From an uncultured Erysipelotrichaceae bacterium (GTDB lineage: Bacteria; Bacillota_I; Bacilli_A; Erysipelotrichales; Erysipelotrichaceae), in contig CAMNFS010000004.1 in the NCBI GenBank assembly GCA_946537255.1, positions 1 to 64,000 on the forward strand: 64,000 nt of DNA, in the 5' to 3' direction. The notes under the pieces are model-generated. The model worked only from the letters and a program-made list of their open reading frames with translations, did not search any database and had not been told where the DNA came from. Of this stretch, positions 18,938-29,648 are shown in pieces (the stretch's first letter is position 1; each line of letters starts with the position of its first letter). The position numbers were made by a program, and so were the translations under genes.

Positions 18938-19570
18938 ATGAATAAACCAATTCTGATCGGTATTGCCGGAGGAACCGCTTCGGGAAAAACCAGTATTGCG
19001 GAAAAAATCGCGGATGAATTCAAGGATGTCCGGTCGGTTCTGATTCTGCGCCAGGATGATTATTACAAGGATCAGTCTCATCTCACCATGGAGGAGAGAT
19101 ACCGTACCAACTATGATCATCCGTTTGCCTTTGACAATGATCTTCTGATCAGCCATCTCAAGGAACTGATGAAGGGGCATTCCATTCAGAGGCCGACTTA
19201 TGATTTTGTTGTGCACAACCGTTCGGATGTCACTGTGACAGTGGAACCCGCCGATGTCATTCTGCTTGAAGGTCTGTTTGTTCTGGAAAATGAAGATCTG
19301 CGCCGGCTCGAGCATATCAAGGTATTTGTAGATACCGCCAGTGATATCCGTTTTATCCGGAGGCTTATGAGGGATGTCAAGGAACGGGGAAGGTCTCTTG
19401 ACAGCGTGGTCAATCAGTATGTCAGTACCGTCCGCGTCATGCATGATTCCTTCATTGAACCGACCAAGAAATACGCGGATATCATCATTCCCGAAGGCGG
19501 CAGCAACGCCGTTGCAATTGATCTTCTGGCAACAAAAATCAGTAGCATCATTCATTCCCGTGAGATATAA
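18938..19570 (+). CDS. udk: Uridine kinase
   Basis: [45 protein letters not shown]. Confidence 0.95.
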   Translation: MNKPILIGIAGGTASGKTSIAEKIADEFKDVRSVLILRQDDYYKDQSHLTMEERYRTNYDHPFAFDNDLLISHLKELMKGHSIQRPTYDFVVHNRSDVTVTVEPADVILLEGLFVLENEDLRRLEHIKVFVDTASDIRFIRRLMRDVKERGRSLDSVVNQYVSTVRVMHDSFIEPTKKYADIIIPEGGSNAVAIDLLATKISSIIHSREI

Positions 19571-19599
19571 TATTGCGTGGTTAAGTTAAGGAGAGTTTC

Positions 19600-20073
19600 A
19601 TGGCTGAAGAAAAGACATATCTGACCGAAGAAGGTCTTAAGAAATTACAGGATGAATATTCCAACCTCGTTCATGTCGAACGTGAGGTTGTCAAGGCAGA
19701 ACTGAAGGAAGCCCGTTCCCTGGGTGACCTTTCCGAAAACGCCGACTACGATGCCGCAAGAGAAAAGCAGGCGCAGCTGGAACATCGGATTTCCGAACTG
19801 GAGTTCATGCTCAAGAATTATGAAATCATTGATACCAAGGGAGATTCCAAGGTCGTTCATATCGGTTCTACGGTAACCCTGCAGTTCCAGGACACCATGG
19901 AAACCGCTACCTATCGGATCGTCGGCCGTCAGGAAGCAGATCCTCTTGAGGGTATGATTTCCAATGAGACACCGCTTGCCAAGGCGATTCTTGATCGCAA
20001 GGCCGGTCAGATCAGTGAGGTTCCGGCAAAAAAGCCGTACAAGGTTCTGATCATTTCTGTTGAACAGAAGTAA
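19600..20073 (+). CDS. greA: Transcription elongation factor GreA
   Basis: YLTEEGLKKLQDEYSNL, EARSLGDLSENADYDAAREKQAQLE. Confidence 0.96.
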   Translation: MAEEKTYLTEEGLKKLQDEYSNLVHVEREVVKAELKEARSLGDLSENADYDAAREKQAQLEHRISELEFMLKNYEIIDTKGDSKVVHIGSTVTLQFQDTMETATYRIVGRQEADPLEGMISNETPLAKAILDRKAGQISEVPAKKPYKVLIISVEQK

Positions 20074-20126
20074 TTGTTCCGGAGAGATTTCCGATATCGA
20101 TCTATACAGATAAGCAGGAGGCTGAT

Positions 20127-20603
20127 ATGAAGCGACTGCTTATTTTATTTATGATGGGTCTTATGACATTCGGGATCCGGGTTAGCCCGATCAATCTGGA
20201 AGAGATGCATGCCCAGGAAATCACCATTACCGTAACCGGTGCAGTTGAAGAGCCCGGGCCGATTGTCACGCATCCCTATGCGACTGTTGCCGAGGTCCTT
20301 GAATGCGTGGATTTAAAGGACAGCGCGGATCTTTCCGCATTGAATCCTGAAACCGTGCTGAACAACCATGATGTTCTGAATATTCCGGAAAAGAAGCAGC
20401 CTGGAGAACCCGAGAGGATTTCCATCAACACCGCGGATGAGGAGACTCTGACAAGGCTTCCCGGCATCGGACCGGCCATGGCGCAGAAAATCGTATCCTA
20501 CCGAACGGAACACGGACTGTTTCAGAAGCGGGAGGATCTGCTGCATGTCAAGGGAATCGGACGCGCGAAGTATGAAAAACTTGAAGATCTTATCACCCTT
20601 TAG
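20127..20603 (+). CDS. comEA: ComEA family helix-hairpin-helix DNA-binding protein
   Basis: N-terminal signal/anchor, SLBB-like region ITVTGAVEEPG, ISINTADEETLTRLPGIGPAMAQKIVSYR. Confidence 0.9.
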   Translation: MKRLLILFMMGLMTFGIRVSPINLEEMHAQEITITVTGAVEEPGPIVTHPYATVAEVLECVDLKDSADLSALNPETVLNNHDVLNIPEKKQPGEPERISINTADEETLTRLPGIGPAMAQKIVSYRTEHGLFQKREDLLHVKGIGRAKYEKLEDLITL

Positions 20604-22557
20604 GGATCTTCTGGATCATCCGCTGCTTCTGGTAATCCTTGCGTGGCTGATTCTTTCCGCCAAATCCTGCCGTGCTGCAGTTTATGTGCTTGCCTTACTG
20701 CTTGCGGGCATGATGGCGGGATGGAAACAGATTGTTTCAGCCGCTTTGATTCTCGGTATTTTCCTGATTCCATTTCATCAGACTGAGCCATTCTATGAAG
20801 GACGGGTCATTCAGGTAAGAAACAGCTACTGCATCGTAAAAAACGGCCATGGAAAGATGCTCGTATATACCCGACAGAGACCGATCCTGGACAGCTGGAT
20901 TTCCTGGAATGGAACCATACAGGATCTTTCAGAAGCCAGAGGATTCTGGCGGTTTGACTTTGCCGCATACTGTCATCGACAGGGGATTTATCAGGCGGTA
21001 AGCGCGGATTCCATAACAGTACTTCACCCATCCCGCAGTCTGAGGGGATATCTTATGAAACGGATTCAGGATCGGGTCAGAGAAGAGGACAGAGAGGTGC
21101 TTCTGAACCTTCTGTTTCAGATCCGTTCCCCGGATCAGTTTGAAGGCATATTTGCGGATCGGGGATTCTCCCTGTCAGGAGTGATTGCTTTTCTTACGAT
21201 GCTGTTTTCCTTTTTTCTGTATGAAGAGGATAACCGCAGAGTCACTTTTATCATCACGCTGCTGCTTGCGGCAGTATTTCATTTTCCATATCTGCTTGTA
21301 CAGCGGCTGATCTTTTCGACGCTTGGGTTTCTTGGATGCTCCGGGAGAAAAAAAACCGGGATCGGATATCTGATCGGTCTGAGGCTGTTTCCTTCTGCCG
21401 CAGGCAGTGCTGCCTTTCTGATTCCGGCAGTATACCGTTTTTCCAAAAGCCGTTCAAACAGCCATCTGAACCGGCTCTGGATCAGCTGTCAGATGGAATC
21501 CCTTCTGTTTCATACCGTGAATCCGCTGGAACTGCTTTCTTTCCGTCTTCTGCTTCCGTGCATGGGGTTTCTCTGGCTTCTGGGAATGATGGAGGCGCTT
21601 TTTCTGATACCGGCCGCTTCCTGGATCAAAGCGGCAGATCGTCTTCTGGCCTTTGTGCAGATCCCGGAGAGAAATGGAACGATGCTTGGATTGGGACTTC
21701 TGTTTTATCTTTTGCTGCTGGCTACTTTTCGAAAGCACTCACGCAGAAATGAGATCCGAATCCTTCTTTTTCTTCTGTTTCAGTACGGCGGTCTATTCCA
21801 TCCGCTTCCGGAGCTGACTTTTATCAATGTCGGCCAGGGAGACGCAATTCTGATCAAGGGCCCTTATGGAAAAGGAACAGTGCTTGTGGATACTGGAAAA
21901 CCCTCGCAATGGAACGCCCTGAATGGATTTCTGAAGGCCAAGGGAATTCAGCGTCTTGATGCCATGATCATTACCCATTCCGACAAGGATCACAGCGGCA
22001 ATATGGAGCGGGTAGAGGATACGTATCATTCGGAAAAGATCATTACCGATCATGAGGGACAGTACATTCTTGGCGGAATGCTGTTCCATGATCTCAATAC
22101 CATTGAGAGCGAAGATGAAAATGAGAGCTCTGTCATAACCTGTTTCCGGATGAATGGTCTGAACATTCTTCTGATGGGGGATGCAAGTTTCCATACGGAG
22201 GAATCCCTTCTGAAAAAATATGACATGCTTTCGGCTGATATCCTCAAGCTTTCCCATCATGGCTCCGCCACCGGAAACAGTGCCGTGTTTCTTGATACGG
22301 TAAGGCCGGAACTGGCGATTGTATCAAGCGGTGCCTACCGTATCTACCATCATCCAAGTCCTGAGGTAACGAACCGTCTGAATCAGAGAAGAATCCCGTA
22401 TCTGGATACCAAGGAGGAAGGGGATATTACGATTCTCTGTCTGCCTGCAGGGCAGAATCTGCTTGTGACTTCCTCAGGAACCATCGGCTGGATCAGATCG
22501 AAAAAAGAGGCGGAAGGTACGTTTCTAAAGGATGCCCGCAAGTTTTTTTCTTCATGA
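20572..22557 (+). CDS. comEC: ComEC/Rec2 competence DNA channel with C-terminal metallo-beta-lactamase domain
   Basis: Hydrophobic Competence core; FINVGQGDAILIKGPYGKGTVLVDTG; ITHSDKDHSGN; LKLSHHGSATGN. Confidence 0.9.
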   Translation: MKNLKILSPFRDLLDHPLLLVILAWLILSAKSCRAAVYVLALLLAGMMAGWKQIVSAALILGIFLIPFHQTEPFYEGRVIQVRNSYCIVKNGHGKMLVYTRQRPILDSWISWNGTIQDLSEARGFWRFDFAAYCHRQGIYQAVSADSITVLHPSRSLRGYLMKRIQDRVREEDREVLLNLLFQIRSPDQFEGIFADRGFSLSGVIAFLTMLFSFFLYEEDNRRVTFIITLLLAAVFHFPYLLVQRLIFSTLGFLGCSGRKKTGIGYLIGLRLFPSAAGSAAFLIPAVYRFSKSRSNSHLNRLWISCQMESLLFHTVNPLELLSFRLLLPCMGFLWLLGMMEALFLIPAASWIKAADRLLAFVQIPERNGTMLGLGLLFYLLLLATFRKHSRRNEIRILLFLLFQYGGLFHPLPELTFINVGQGDAILIKGPYGKGTVLVDTGKPSQWNALNGFLKAKGIQRLDAMIITHSDKDHSGNMERVEDTYHSEKIITDHEGQYILGGMLFHDLNTIESEDENESSVITCFRMNGLNILLMGDASFHTEESLLKKYDMLSADILKLSHHGSATGNSAVFLDTVRPELAIVSSGAYRIYHHPSPEVTNRLNQRRIPYLDTKEEGDITILCLPAGQNLLVTSSGTIGWIRSKKEAEGTFLKDARKFFSS

Positions 22558-22590
22558 AAGGATTTCTGGAAAGACTGATATAATAGGCCT

Positions 22591-23598
22591 GTGATTACCG
22601 TACTGGAAGGCAGAGAAAGCTATCAGCTGAATGCGAGAAAAAAAGCACTGATTCAGAAATCCGGTGCCGTGGGTGAAAATATCATTGTGCTGGACGCGAG
22701 CAGCCGCACCGGTTTTTCTCTTGCCGGAGCACTGAATCAATGCGCGACGGTTTCCCTGTTCGGGGACAGACGGGTTGTTCTTCTGAGCAATCCGTATTTT
22801 CTGAAGTCTCCCACCGGATCCGGAGGAAATAAATCTTCAAAAAAGAAAGACGCACCCGCTGACAACGCCCAGCTGCTGGATCAGTACTGTGCCAATCCGA
22901 ATCCGGACTGCGATCTCATCTTTCTCTGTGATGGGTTTGCCTGTGACAAGCGCACCCGGGAGTATAAGGTGCTTTCTTCCTATTCAGGGAAAACCGTAAC
23001 CATGATCAGTTTTTCCACGCCAAGTCCCAAAGAACTCGAGCAGCTGATTGACCGGGAACTGAACCGGAAGGGATATCATCTTTCAAACGACGCACTTCGG
23101 GAGCTGAAACTCAGAATCGGTGATTCTTCCACAGAGTTCTACAGGACAATGGAAAAGCTGGATCTCTATGGGGAAAAAGAGATTGACCGGGCAGTCATTG
23201 CGGGACTGGTTTCCTTTAATCCGGAAGTGAATGTCTGGAAACTGTCGGATGCCTTTATCAAAGGAAAGGCCAGGGAAACCATTGAATGCTGGAAGGAAAT
23301 GACGGAACATGCGTCCATGGATGTTTACGGTATCATGCCGACGCTTAGCTACCGCCTGAAAAAACTGTTCAATGTACGGCGCTGTTATGAGGCAGGTCTC
23401 AGCAATGAGGAAATACGGAAGCGGGCCGGAAGTAATTATCCGGACAGGGATCTGGACAGCTGCGGCGGTCATTCCAGCGGCTGGTTTCTGAAACGGCTTG
23501 CGGAACTTGCGGATATTGATCAGGGAATGAAAAACGGAAGCCTTGACGGCATGCAGGCACTGGAGCTGTTTCTTCTGAGGAATCTGAGCCATGGCTGA
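22591..23598 (+). CDS. holA: DNA polymerase III subunit delta
   Basis: GTG start; LFGDRRVVLLSNPYFL; SPKELEQLIDRELNRKGY; IMPTLSYRLKKLFNVRR; position after comEC. Confidence 0.88.
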   Translation: MITVLEGRESYQLNARKKALIQKSGAVGENIIVLDASSRTGFSLAGALNQCATVSLFGDRRVVLLSNPYFLKSPTGSGGNKSSKKKDAPADNAQLLDQYCANPNPDCDLIFLCDGFACDKRTREYKVLSSYSGKTVTMISFSTPSPKELEQLIDRELNRKGYHLSNDALRELKLRIGDSSTEFYRTMEKLDLYGEKEIDRAVIAGLVSFNPEVNVWKLSDAFIKGKARETIECWKEMTEHASMDVYGIMPTLSYRLKKLFNVRRCYEAGLSNEEIRKRAGSNYPDRDLDSCGGHSSGWFLKRLAELADIDQGMKNGSLDGMQALELFLLRNLSHG

Positions 23599-24076
23599 AC
23601 CATTGCTGAAACATCCGTTCGATCCGCTTTTTGATGCGGAATCGAGGGTTCTGATACTCGGCTCGTTTCCATCTGTTGTCTCCCGTGAAAAGGACTTCTA
23701 TTACGCCAATGCAACCAACCGGTTCTGGCCGCTGATGGCCATGCTTTTTGAAGAAGAAATCCTGGACAGGAGAGAATTCTGTCACCGCCGTCATATTGCC
23801 CTTTGGGATGTGATCTTCTCCTGCCGCATTCACGCCTCAAGCGACGCGAGCATTACGGATGTCACGGCAAATGATATTGACGGCCTTGTAAGAAAAACAA
23901 AGATCCGGGCGGTGTTCACCACCGGCCGCAAGGCAGGGAGCCTTTATGAGAAATATGTGGACTGTGACAGAATTCATATCTGCCTTCCCTCGACCAGCGC
24001 TGCCAATGCCAGGATGCGGATGGAGGATCTTCTGAAGGAATACCGGAAGATAAAGGAATATGCGGAAAAAGATTGA
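23591..24076 (+). CDS. DNA-deoxyinosine/G-U mismatch glycosylase (UDG superfamily)
   Basis: VLILGSFPSVVSREKDFYYANATNRFWPLMAMLF. Confidence 0.85.
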   Translation: MAEPLLKHPFDPLFDAESRVLILGSFPSVVSREKDFYYANATNRFWPLMAMLFEEEILDRREFCHRRHIALWDVIFSCRIHASSDASITDVTANDIDGLVRKTKIRAVFTTGRKAGSLYEKYVDCDRIHICLPSTSAANARMRMEDLLKEYRKIKEYAEKD

Positions 24077-26225
24077 ACTTCTTTCACCGGCCGGAAACAT
24101 GGATGCGCTGCACGCAGCTGTAGCGGCCGGATGTGATGCGGTATATCTTGGATGTACCAGTTTCTCCGCCCGTGCGTTTGCCGGGAATTTTAATCATGAA
24201 GAGCTTCTGGAGGCGGTCCGGTTCTGCCACATCCGGAATGTAAAGGTATATGTCACGATGAATACGCTTCTGTATGAAGCGGAAATGGATGCGGCAATGA
24301 AGGAAGTCGGATTTCTGTATGAGGCAGATGTGGACGCGCTTCTGATACAGGATTACGGCCTTTTCCACCGGATCCGTCTGGAATATCCGGATTTTGAGCT
24401 GCACTGCAGCACCCAGATGCATATCCATAACGCGGCCGGCTGTCAGTTCATGAAGGAACAGGGAGCCTCCCGCGCGGTTCTTGCAAGAGAAACGAGCATC
24501 GAGACCGTGCGGCAATGCTGCAAGACCGGGATTGAAATTGAAGTGTTCGCGTATGGGGCACTGTGTGTTGGCTACAGCGGCCAGTGTCTGATGTCCTCAT
24601 CCGTGAAGAACCGATCCGGCAACCGGGGCGTATGCGCACAGATGTGCCGGCTTCGTTTCTATCCAAGCGACGGCCATAGCCGATTTGATTCCCCGGCGGG
24701 AGAATATGCGCTTGCGATGAAGGATCTCAATGTCATCGACAGGATTCCGGAGCTGATCGAAGCGGGAGTATCCAGTCTTAAAATCGAAGGACGGATGAAG
24801 AAAAGCGAGTATGTGTATCTTGTGACAAAGACCTTCCGGGAGGCAATCGATGCGTATTACAGCGGCCGTCTGTATCAGGTTTCAGAACAGCGGCTCCACA
24901 TGCTGGAACGGCTTTTCAACCGCGGGTTTACCGAAGGGTATCTGTTTCACGCGGACTTTGCTCAGCGGATGACCATGGACCGTCCCAATCACCGGGGTGT
25001 GGAAATCGGAAAGGTGCTGCGATACAAGGATGGAAAGGTTCTGGTGCGCCTGAGTGATCATCTGTCCCAGCATGACGGGCTGCGGATTCTTAACCGTCCA
25101 GTCGATACCGGTCTGACTGCTGTGAAAATTGAGAAAAAGGGAAAACTTGTCAATGCGGCAGAAGCAGGGGATGAAGTGTGGCTGGAATGTCATTCCAAAC
25201 CAGTTCCGAAACCGGGACAGCCGCTTCTCAAGACAAGTGATACTTCGCTTCTGAAACAGCTTCAGAAGGAAATGGAGGAACATGAACGTCTGATTTCCGT
25301 ACAGATTTCCTGTCGGGCCCTGATTGGCGAACCGCTGTGTCTTGAGGCGGTCGATGAAGAAGGATTTCATGTGAGCGCACAGAGCCGGATCATCCTTCAG
25401 AAGGCGGATAAGGCACCGATTGGAAAGGAACGGATGACGAAGGCACTTTCCAAAACAGGCGAGGAGCCATATCGTGTTTCCGTTTTGTTTGAAGAACTGC
25501 AGGAAGTATTCCTTCCGGTCAATGAATTGAATGAAACAAGAAGACAGCTTCTGAAACTTCTTTCTGAGAAGCGGGCCAGCCGCCATGAGCGGAAGGGACA
25601 TCAGACATACGTCTTTTCACCCCGTGAGGGAATCATGGAATACCCTCTTATTTACACGGAGGAAAAGGACAGCGCAGATGATGATACACATTTCAGAAAA
25701 TTTGTAAAATTACCGGTTGTTTCAGAAAATGAATGTGATAGAATTTTCATTGGCAGATCCATACTTTCAAATGCAGGGGATCTTTGGATGAATCTTGACC
25801 ACTGTATTGCCGGGATGACGTTCAATATTACGAACTCCTGGGCACTGGCCTTTATTCAGTCACAGCCCGGCATGGATGCCGTCATTCTTTCCAGTGAATG
25901 CAGCGAAGAACAGATCGCTGCTATTCTGGATGGATACCGGAACCGGTATGGATTGGAAGCACCGGCCTATCAGCTGGTATACGGAAGAAGACCGATGATG
26001 TTCATCAAGGACTATCCGTATGAAATGCCATATCTGGAAGATCTTGAACAGCGGATGTATCCGCTGATCAAAGAGGGAAGCACGACGGTGATCCTCGAAC
26101 CGGAACCGTACCGCCGTGCCAACCGCTACTGCAGAGGCAGCTATCTGATTCTGACCATCGAAGGGGATAGGGAATCAGAAGCCATAAAGGAGGAAGCATA
26201 TGAAGAAATTTTTAGAAGAATTTAA
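24060..26225 (+). CDS. Peptidase U32 family protein (long form with C-terminal extension)
   Basis: ELLSPAGNMDALHAAVAAGCDAVYLG; GQCLMSSSVKNRSGNRGVCAQMCRLRF; SLKIEGRMKKSEYVYLVTKTFREAID. Confidence 0.93.
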   Translation: MRKKIELLSPAGNMDALHAAVAAGCDAVYLGCTSFSARAFAGNFNHEELLEAVRFCHIRNVKVYVTMNTLLYEAEMDAAMKEVGFLYEADVDALLIQDYGLFHRIRLEYPDFELHCSTQMHIHNAAGCQFMKEQGASRAVLARETSIETVRQCCKTGIEIEVFAYGALCVGYSGQCLMSSSVKNRSGNRGVCAQMCRLRFYPSDGHSRFDSPAGEYALAMKDLNVIDRIPELIEAGVSSLKIEGRMKKSEYVYLVTKTFREAIDAYYSGRLYQVSEQRLHMLERLFNRGFTEGYLFHADFAQRMTMDRPNHRGVEIGKVLRYKDGKVLVRLSDHLSQHDGLRILNRPVDTGLTAVKIEKKGKLVNAAEAGDEVWLECHSKPVPKPGQPLLKTSDTSLLKQLQKEMEEHERLISVQISCRALIGEPLCLEAVDEEGFHVSAQSRIILQKADKAPIGKERMTKALSKTGEEPYRVSVLFEELQEVFLPVNELNETRRQLLKLLSEKRASRHERKGHQTYVFSPREGIMEYPLIYTEEKDSADDDTHFRKFVKLPVVSENECDRIFIGRSILSNAGDLWMNLDHCIAGMTFNITNSWALAFIQSQPGMDAVILSSECSEEQIAAILDGYRNRYGLEAPAYQLVYGRRPMMFIKDYPYEMPYLEDLEQRMYPLIKEGSTTVILEPEPYRRANRYCRGSYLILTIEGDRESEAIKEEAYEEIFRRI

Positions 26226-26583
26226 AGCATTCGCACTCAAGGGAAACGTTATGGACATGGCGATCGGCGTCATGGTCGGCGGCGCGTTCCAGTCAATCAT
26301 TACCGCCCTGACTGAAAACATCCTGAACCCGATCATCGGCTGCCTTGGCGGAACCGAAATCGGTCTGGCTACTCCGATCGGCAATACCGGCCAGGTCATC
26401 AACTGGGGTGCATTCATCACAGCTGTCATCAATTTCCTGATCATGGCATTTGTTCTCTTCTGCATTCTGAAGGCAGTAAACAAGATCATGCCGAAGAAGG
26501 AAGAAGCTCCAGCCGCTCCGGCAAAGAGCGACGAGACGAAGGTTCTCGAAGAGATTCTCACCGCGATAAAGGAAAAGAACTGA
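26200..26583 (+). CDS. mscL: Large-conductance mechanosensitive channel
   Basis: FLEEFKAFALKGNVMDMAIGVMVGGAFQSIITALTENILNPIIG; overlaps the U32 gene by 26 bp. Confidence 0.96.
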   Translation: MKKFLEEFKAFALKGNVMDMAIGVMVGGAFQSIITALTENILNPIIGCLGGTEIGLATPIGNTGQVINWGAFITAVINFLIMAFVLFCILKAVNKIMPKKEEAPAAPAKSDETKVLEEILTAIKEKN

Positions 26584-26594
26584 CAACGCGGTTC

Positions 26595-26622
26595 CTAAGG
26601 TTCTCAGAGAGAGCCTTTTTTC
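26595..26622 (+). terminator. Intrinsic terminator after mscL
   Basis: AAGGTTCTC-AGA-GAGAGCCTT + T run (one G-U pair). Confidence 0.7.
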
Positions 26623-26699
26623 TTTCGGAAAGGTCGTCATTACGTAGGCGAGGACGGGTCTTTTTGTTATAATATGCGAGGACTTTTAAGGAGAGTGCG

Positions 26700-29648
26700 A
26701 TGTTTTTAAAACGGATCGAAATGCAGGGATTCAAGTCTTTTGCCGACAAAACCGTTATTTCTTTTGAACATCCGATTACCGGCATCGTCGGACCGAACGG
26801 ATGCGGAAAATCAAATATTACTGATGCCGTGCGCTGGGTGCTTGGAGAACAGAGCAGCCGTCAGATGCGCGGTGAAAAGATGAGTGATGTCATCTTTTCC
26901 GGTTCTGCTGACCGCAGACCTCTGAATATGGCAGAGGTCACCCTTGTGTTTGACAACAGCAGTCATATTCTGAATTCTGACAAGGATGAACTCGAGGTAA
27001 CCCGCCGTCTGTACCGGGATACCGGCGACGCGCAGTATCTGATCAATCGGAATGCGGTCCGGCTGAAGGATGTAGTGGACCTGTTTCTGGATACAGGACT
27101 CGGCAAATCCAGTCTGAGCATTATTTCTCAGGGTAATGTCATTACCTTCGCGGAAAGCAAGCCACTTGACCGCCGGGGGATCTTTGAAGAAGCAGCCGGT
27201 GTATCAAAATATAAAAAGCGCAAACTGGAAAGTATTTCCAGGCTGAGCCGCACAAAGGACAATCTGGATCGCAGCCAGGATATTCTTGCGGAACTGGAAA
27301 AACAGGTCAGCCCGCTGAAACGGCAGGCCCGCAAGGCGGAAATATACCGGGAAAAGAAGCAGCGGCTGGAGCAGATAGAAATCGCGGTTCTCGTACAGGA
27401 AGTGGAGGAACTGAACGCTTCCATCGATGACGCGAAGAAGACCCTGTTTGATATAGAAACAAAGACGCAGATCTACTCCACGGAGCTGCAGGTAGGGGAA
27501 GGAAGAATTCTTGAGCAGAAGAAAGAATCCTCTCAGCTGGAGAAGGATATTTCCGATCTTCAGGAACAGCTCATGAAGGCAGTCGATGATATTACGAATC
27601 TCGAACAGCGGCGCACCGAAATGGATGAGCGCAGAAAGTATATTATCGAAACCGGTAACCGGGAACAGAAGGCAAGGGAAACCAAGGAACTGCTCGATAC
27701 TGCCAAGCTGGAATACGAAGACAGAAAGCAGCGTCTGGACGCCATCAACAATGAAATCAGACTGGACAGCGAACGCCTGCGGCAGGTTGCCCAGAAGGTG
27801 TTTGATCTTGGAAATGAGTATGAACAGGCCCAGAGTCTTCTGCGCAGTCTGCAGAACCAGCAGGTCTATCTTGAAAATATTCTCCGGGATCCATTCTCAA
27901 GCGGACGCAACGCAGGAACGAAATCCATCATGGAAAACCGCAATGCGCTGCATGGGATACTGGGTGTGATCGGACAGGAAATACATGCTGAAAACGGGTA
28001 TGAACAGGCGGTTTCGGAAGCGCTTGGCGGGGCGATGTACAATATCGTCACCAAAGATGAGGAAAGCGCACGGAATGCGATCCGCTTCCTGAAACGGAAC
28101 CAGAGCGGACGGGCGACCTTCCTTCCGGTCAGTGTCTGTACCAGAAGAACGGTCAGTCACGAAGCTTCGGTGATCTGTTCGAATACGGAAGGGTATCTTG
28201 GCACAGCCGACCAGTTTGTGACCTGTGACCCGAGATTCCAGCCGGTAGTGGATTACCTGCTTGGCAATGTTCTGGTTGTAAAGACGATGGAAGCCGGCAA
28301 TGAGCTTTCCGGTCTTACCCGCAGGATGTACAACATTGTGACAACGGACGGGGAAGTGATTCATCGCGGCGGTTCCATGACCGGCGGTAAGATGAAGCGT
28401 TCCACGACGCCGATTACTGCCGCTCATGAAGCGGAGAATATCCGGAAATCAATCGACGCGCAGTCTGCCCGGGTGGAGCTTTCCAGAAGGGAAAGCGAGA
28501 AGGCAGTAAGCGAACGGGAGGAAATTACCCGCCGTCTGCAGCAGAACCGGATTGCCGCGGCGAGTCTTGAACCGGTAGTGGATGCCAAGCAGGCAAAATA
28601 TGAACGTCTCAAAAATGATCTTGCGCTGCTTGCCCCGGATGGAATGGTGGAATCCTTCAATGAAGAAGAAGCGGACGATACTGTTGTTCGTCTGAACAGG
28701 GCTTATTCCGAACGGGACCGGATTACTTCGGAAATCAAATCCAAACGGGAACGAAGGATTATTGTCAACGGTGAGATTGACCGCAAGGATCAGCAGATCC
28801 GGCAGCTGCGCAAGGATCAGGAACGCGCCACAGCCGCGGCCAATGCGATCAAGATTGATCAGGGACGTCTCGAAACAAAGATTGAAAACAATCTTCAGCG
28901 GCTTGCCAGTGAATATCAGCTGACCTTTGAATTTGCCAAGACAAAAGTCGGAGATACCGTGGTTGAAAACGCGCGGGAAGAGGTCATGCAGCTGAGGGCG
29001 GATATCGAACGGCTCGGCAATGTCAACATGGAAGCACCCGAACAGTATGAGGAAGTCAACGGCCGGTATGAATTCCTGAAGAAGCAGATTGAGGAACTGA
29101 CCGCAAGCCGGGATAAAATCCTTGCGGCGATTGAGGAAATGGACCGGGTGATGACAACCCAGTTCAAATCCATGTTTGACGCGATCAACCGGGAATTCAA
29201 CGACATCTTCCGCAGTCTTTACGGCGGCGGCAAGGCAACACTGATCCTTGAGGATCCGACCGATATTCTGAATACCGGAATCGACATTGACGCGCAGCCT
29301 CCGGGAAAGGCCGTTCAGAACAACATGCTGTTCTCGGGTGGTGAGAAATCACTGATCGCTCTTTGTGTTCTGTTTGCGATTCTCAAGGTCAAACCGGTAC
29401 CGCTCGTCATTCTTGACGAAGTTGAGGCAGCCCTTGATCAGGGCAACGTGGAGCGGTTTGCTCAGTACCTGCACAATTATACGAATCAGACCCAGTTTAT
29501 AGTGGTTACGCACCGTCCCGGCACCATGGAAAATACCGATGTCCTGTATGGTGTTACGATGCAGAAGCAGGGTGTTTCCCAGATGCTGAAGGTGGAACTG
29601 CGTGATGCGATGAATATGGCAGAAGAACAGCCTGAGGGAGAAAAATAA
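26700..29648 (+). CDS. smc: Chromosome segregation protein SMC (short-arm form, 982 aa)
   Basis: MFLKRIEMQGFKSFADKTVISFEHPITGIVGPNGCGKSNI; hinge GILGVIGQEIHAENGYEQAVSEALGGAMYNIV; LFSGGEKSLIALCVLFA; TATAAT -10 just upstream. Confidence 0.95.
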   Translation: MFLKRIEMQGFKSFADKTVISFEHPITGIVGPNGCGKSNITDAVRWVLGEQSSRQMRGEKMSDVIFSGSADRRPLNMAEVTLVFDNSSHILNSDKDELEVTRRLYRDTGDAQYLINRNAVRLKDVVDLFLDTGLGKSSLSIISQGNVITFAESKPLDRRGIFEEAAGVSKYKKRKLESISRLSRTKDNLDRSQDILAELEKQVSPLKRQARKAEIYREKKQRLEQIEIAVLVQEVEELNASIDDAKKTLFDIETKTQIYSTELQVGEGRILEQKKESSQLEKDISDLQEQLMKAVDDITNLEQRRTEMDERRKYIIETGNREQKARETKELLDTAKLEYEDRKQRLDAINNEIRLDSERLRQVAQKVFDLGNEYEQAQSLLRSLQNQQVYLENILRDPFSSGRNAGTKSIMENRNALHGILGVIGQEIHAENGYEQAVSEALGGAMYNIVTKDEESARNAIRFLKRNQSGRATFLPVSVCTRRTVSHEASVICSNTEGYLGTADQFVTCDPRFQPVVDYLLGNVLVVKTMEAGNELSGLTRRMYNIVTTDGEVIHRGGSMTGGKMKRSTTPITAAHEAENIRKSIDAQSARVELSRRESEKAVSEREEITRRLQQNRIAAASLEPVVDAKQAKYERLKNDLALLAPDGMVESFNEEEADDTVVRLNRAYSERDRITSEIKSKRERRIIVNGEIDRKDQQIRQLRKDQERATAAANAIKIDQGRLETKIENNLQRLASEYQLTFEFAKTKVGDTVVENAREEVMQLRADIERLGNVNMEAPEQYEEVNGRYEFLKKQIEELTASRDKILAAIEEMDRVMTTQFKSMFDAINREFNDIFRSLYGGGKATLILEDPTDILNTGIDIDAQPPGKAVQNNMLFSGGEKSLIALCVLFAILKVKPVPLVILDEVEAALDQGNVERFAQYLHNYTNQTQFIVVTHRPGTMENTDVLYGVTMQKQGVSQMLKVELRDAMNMAEEQPEGEK

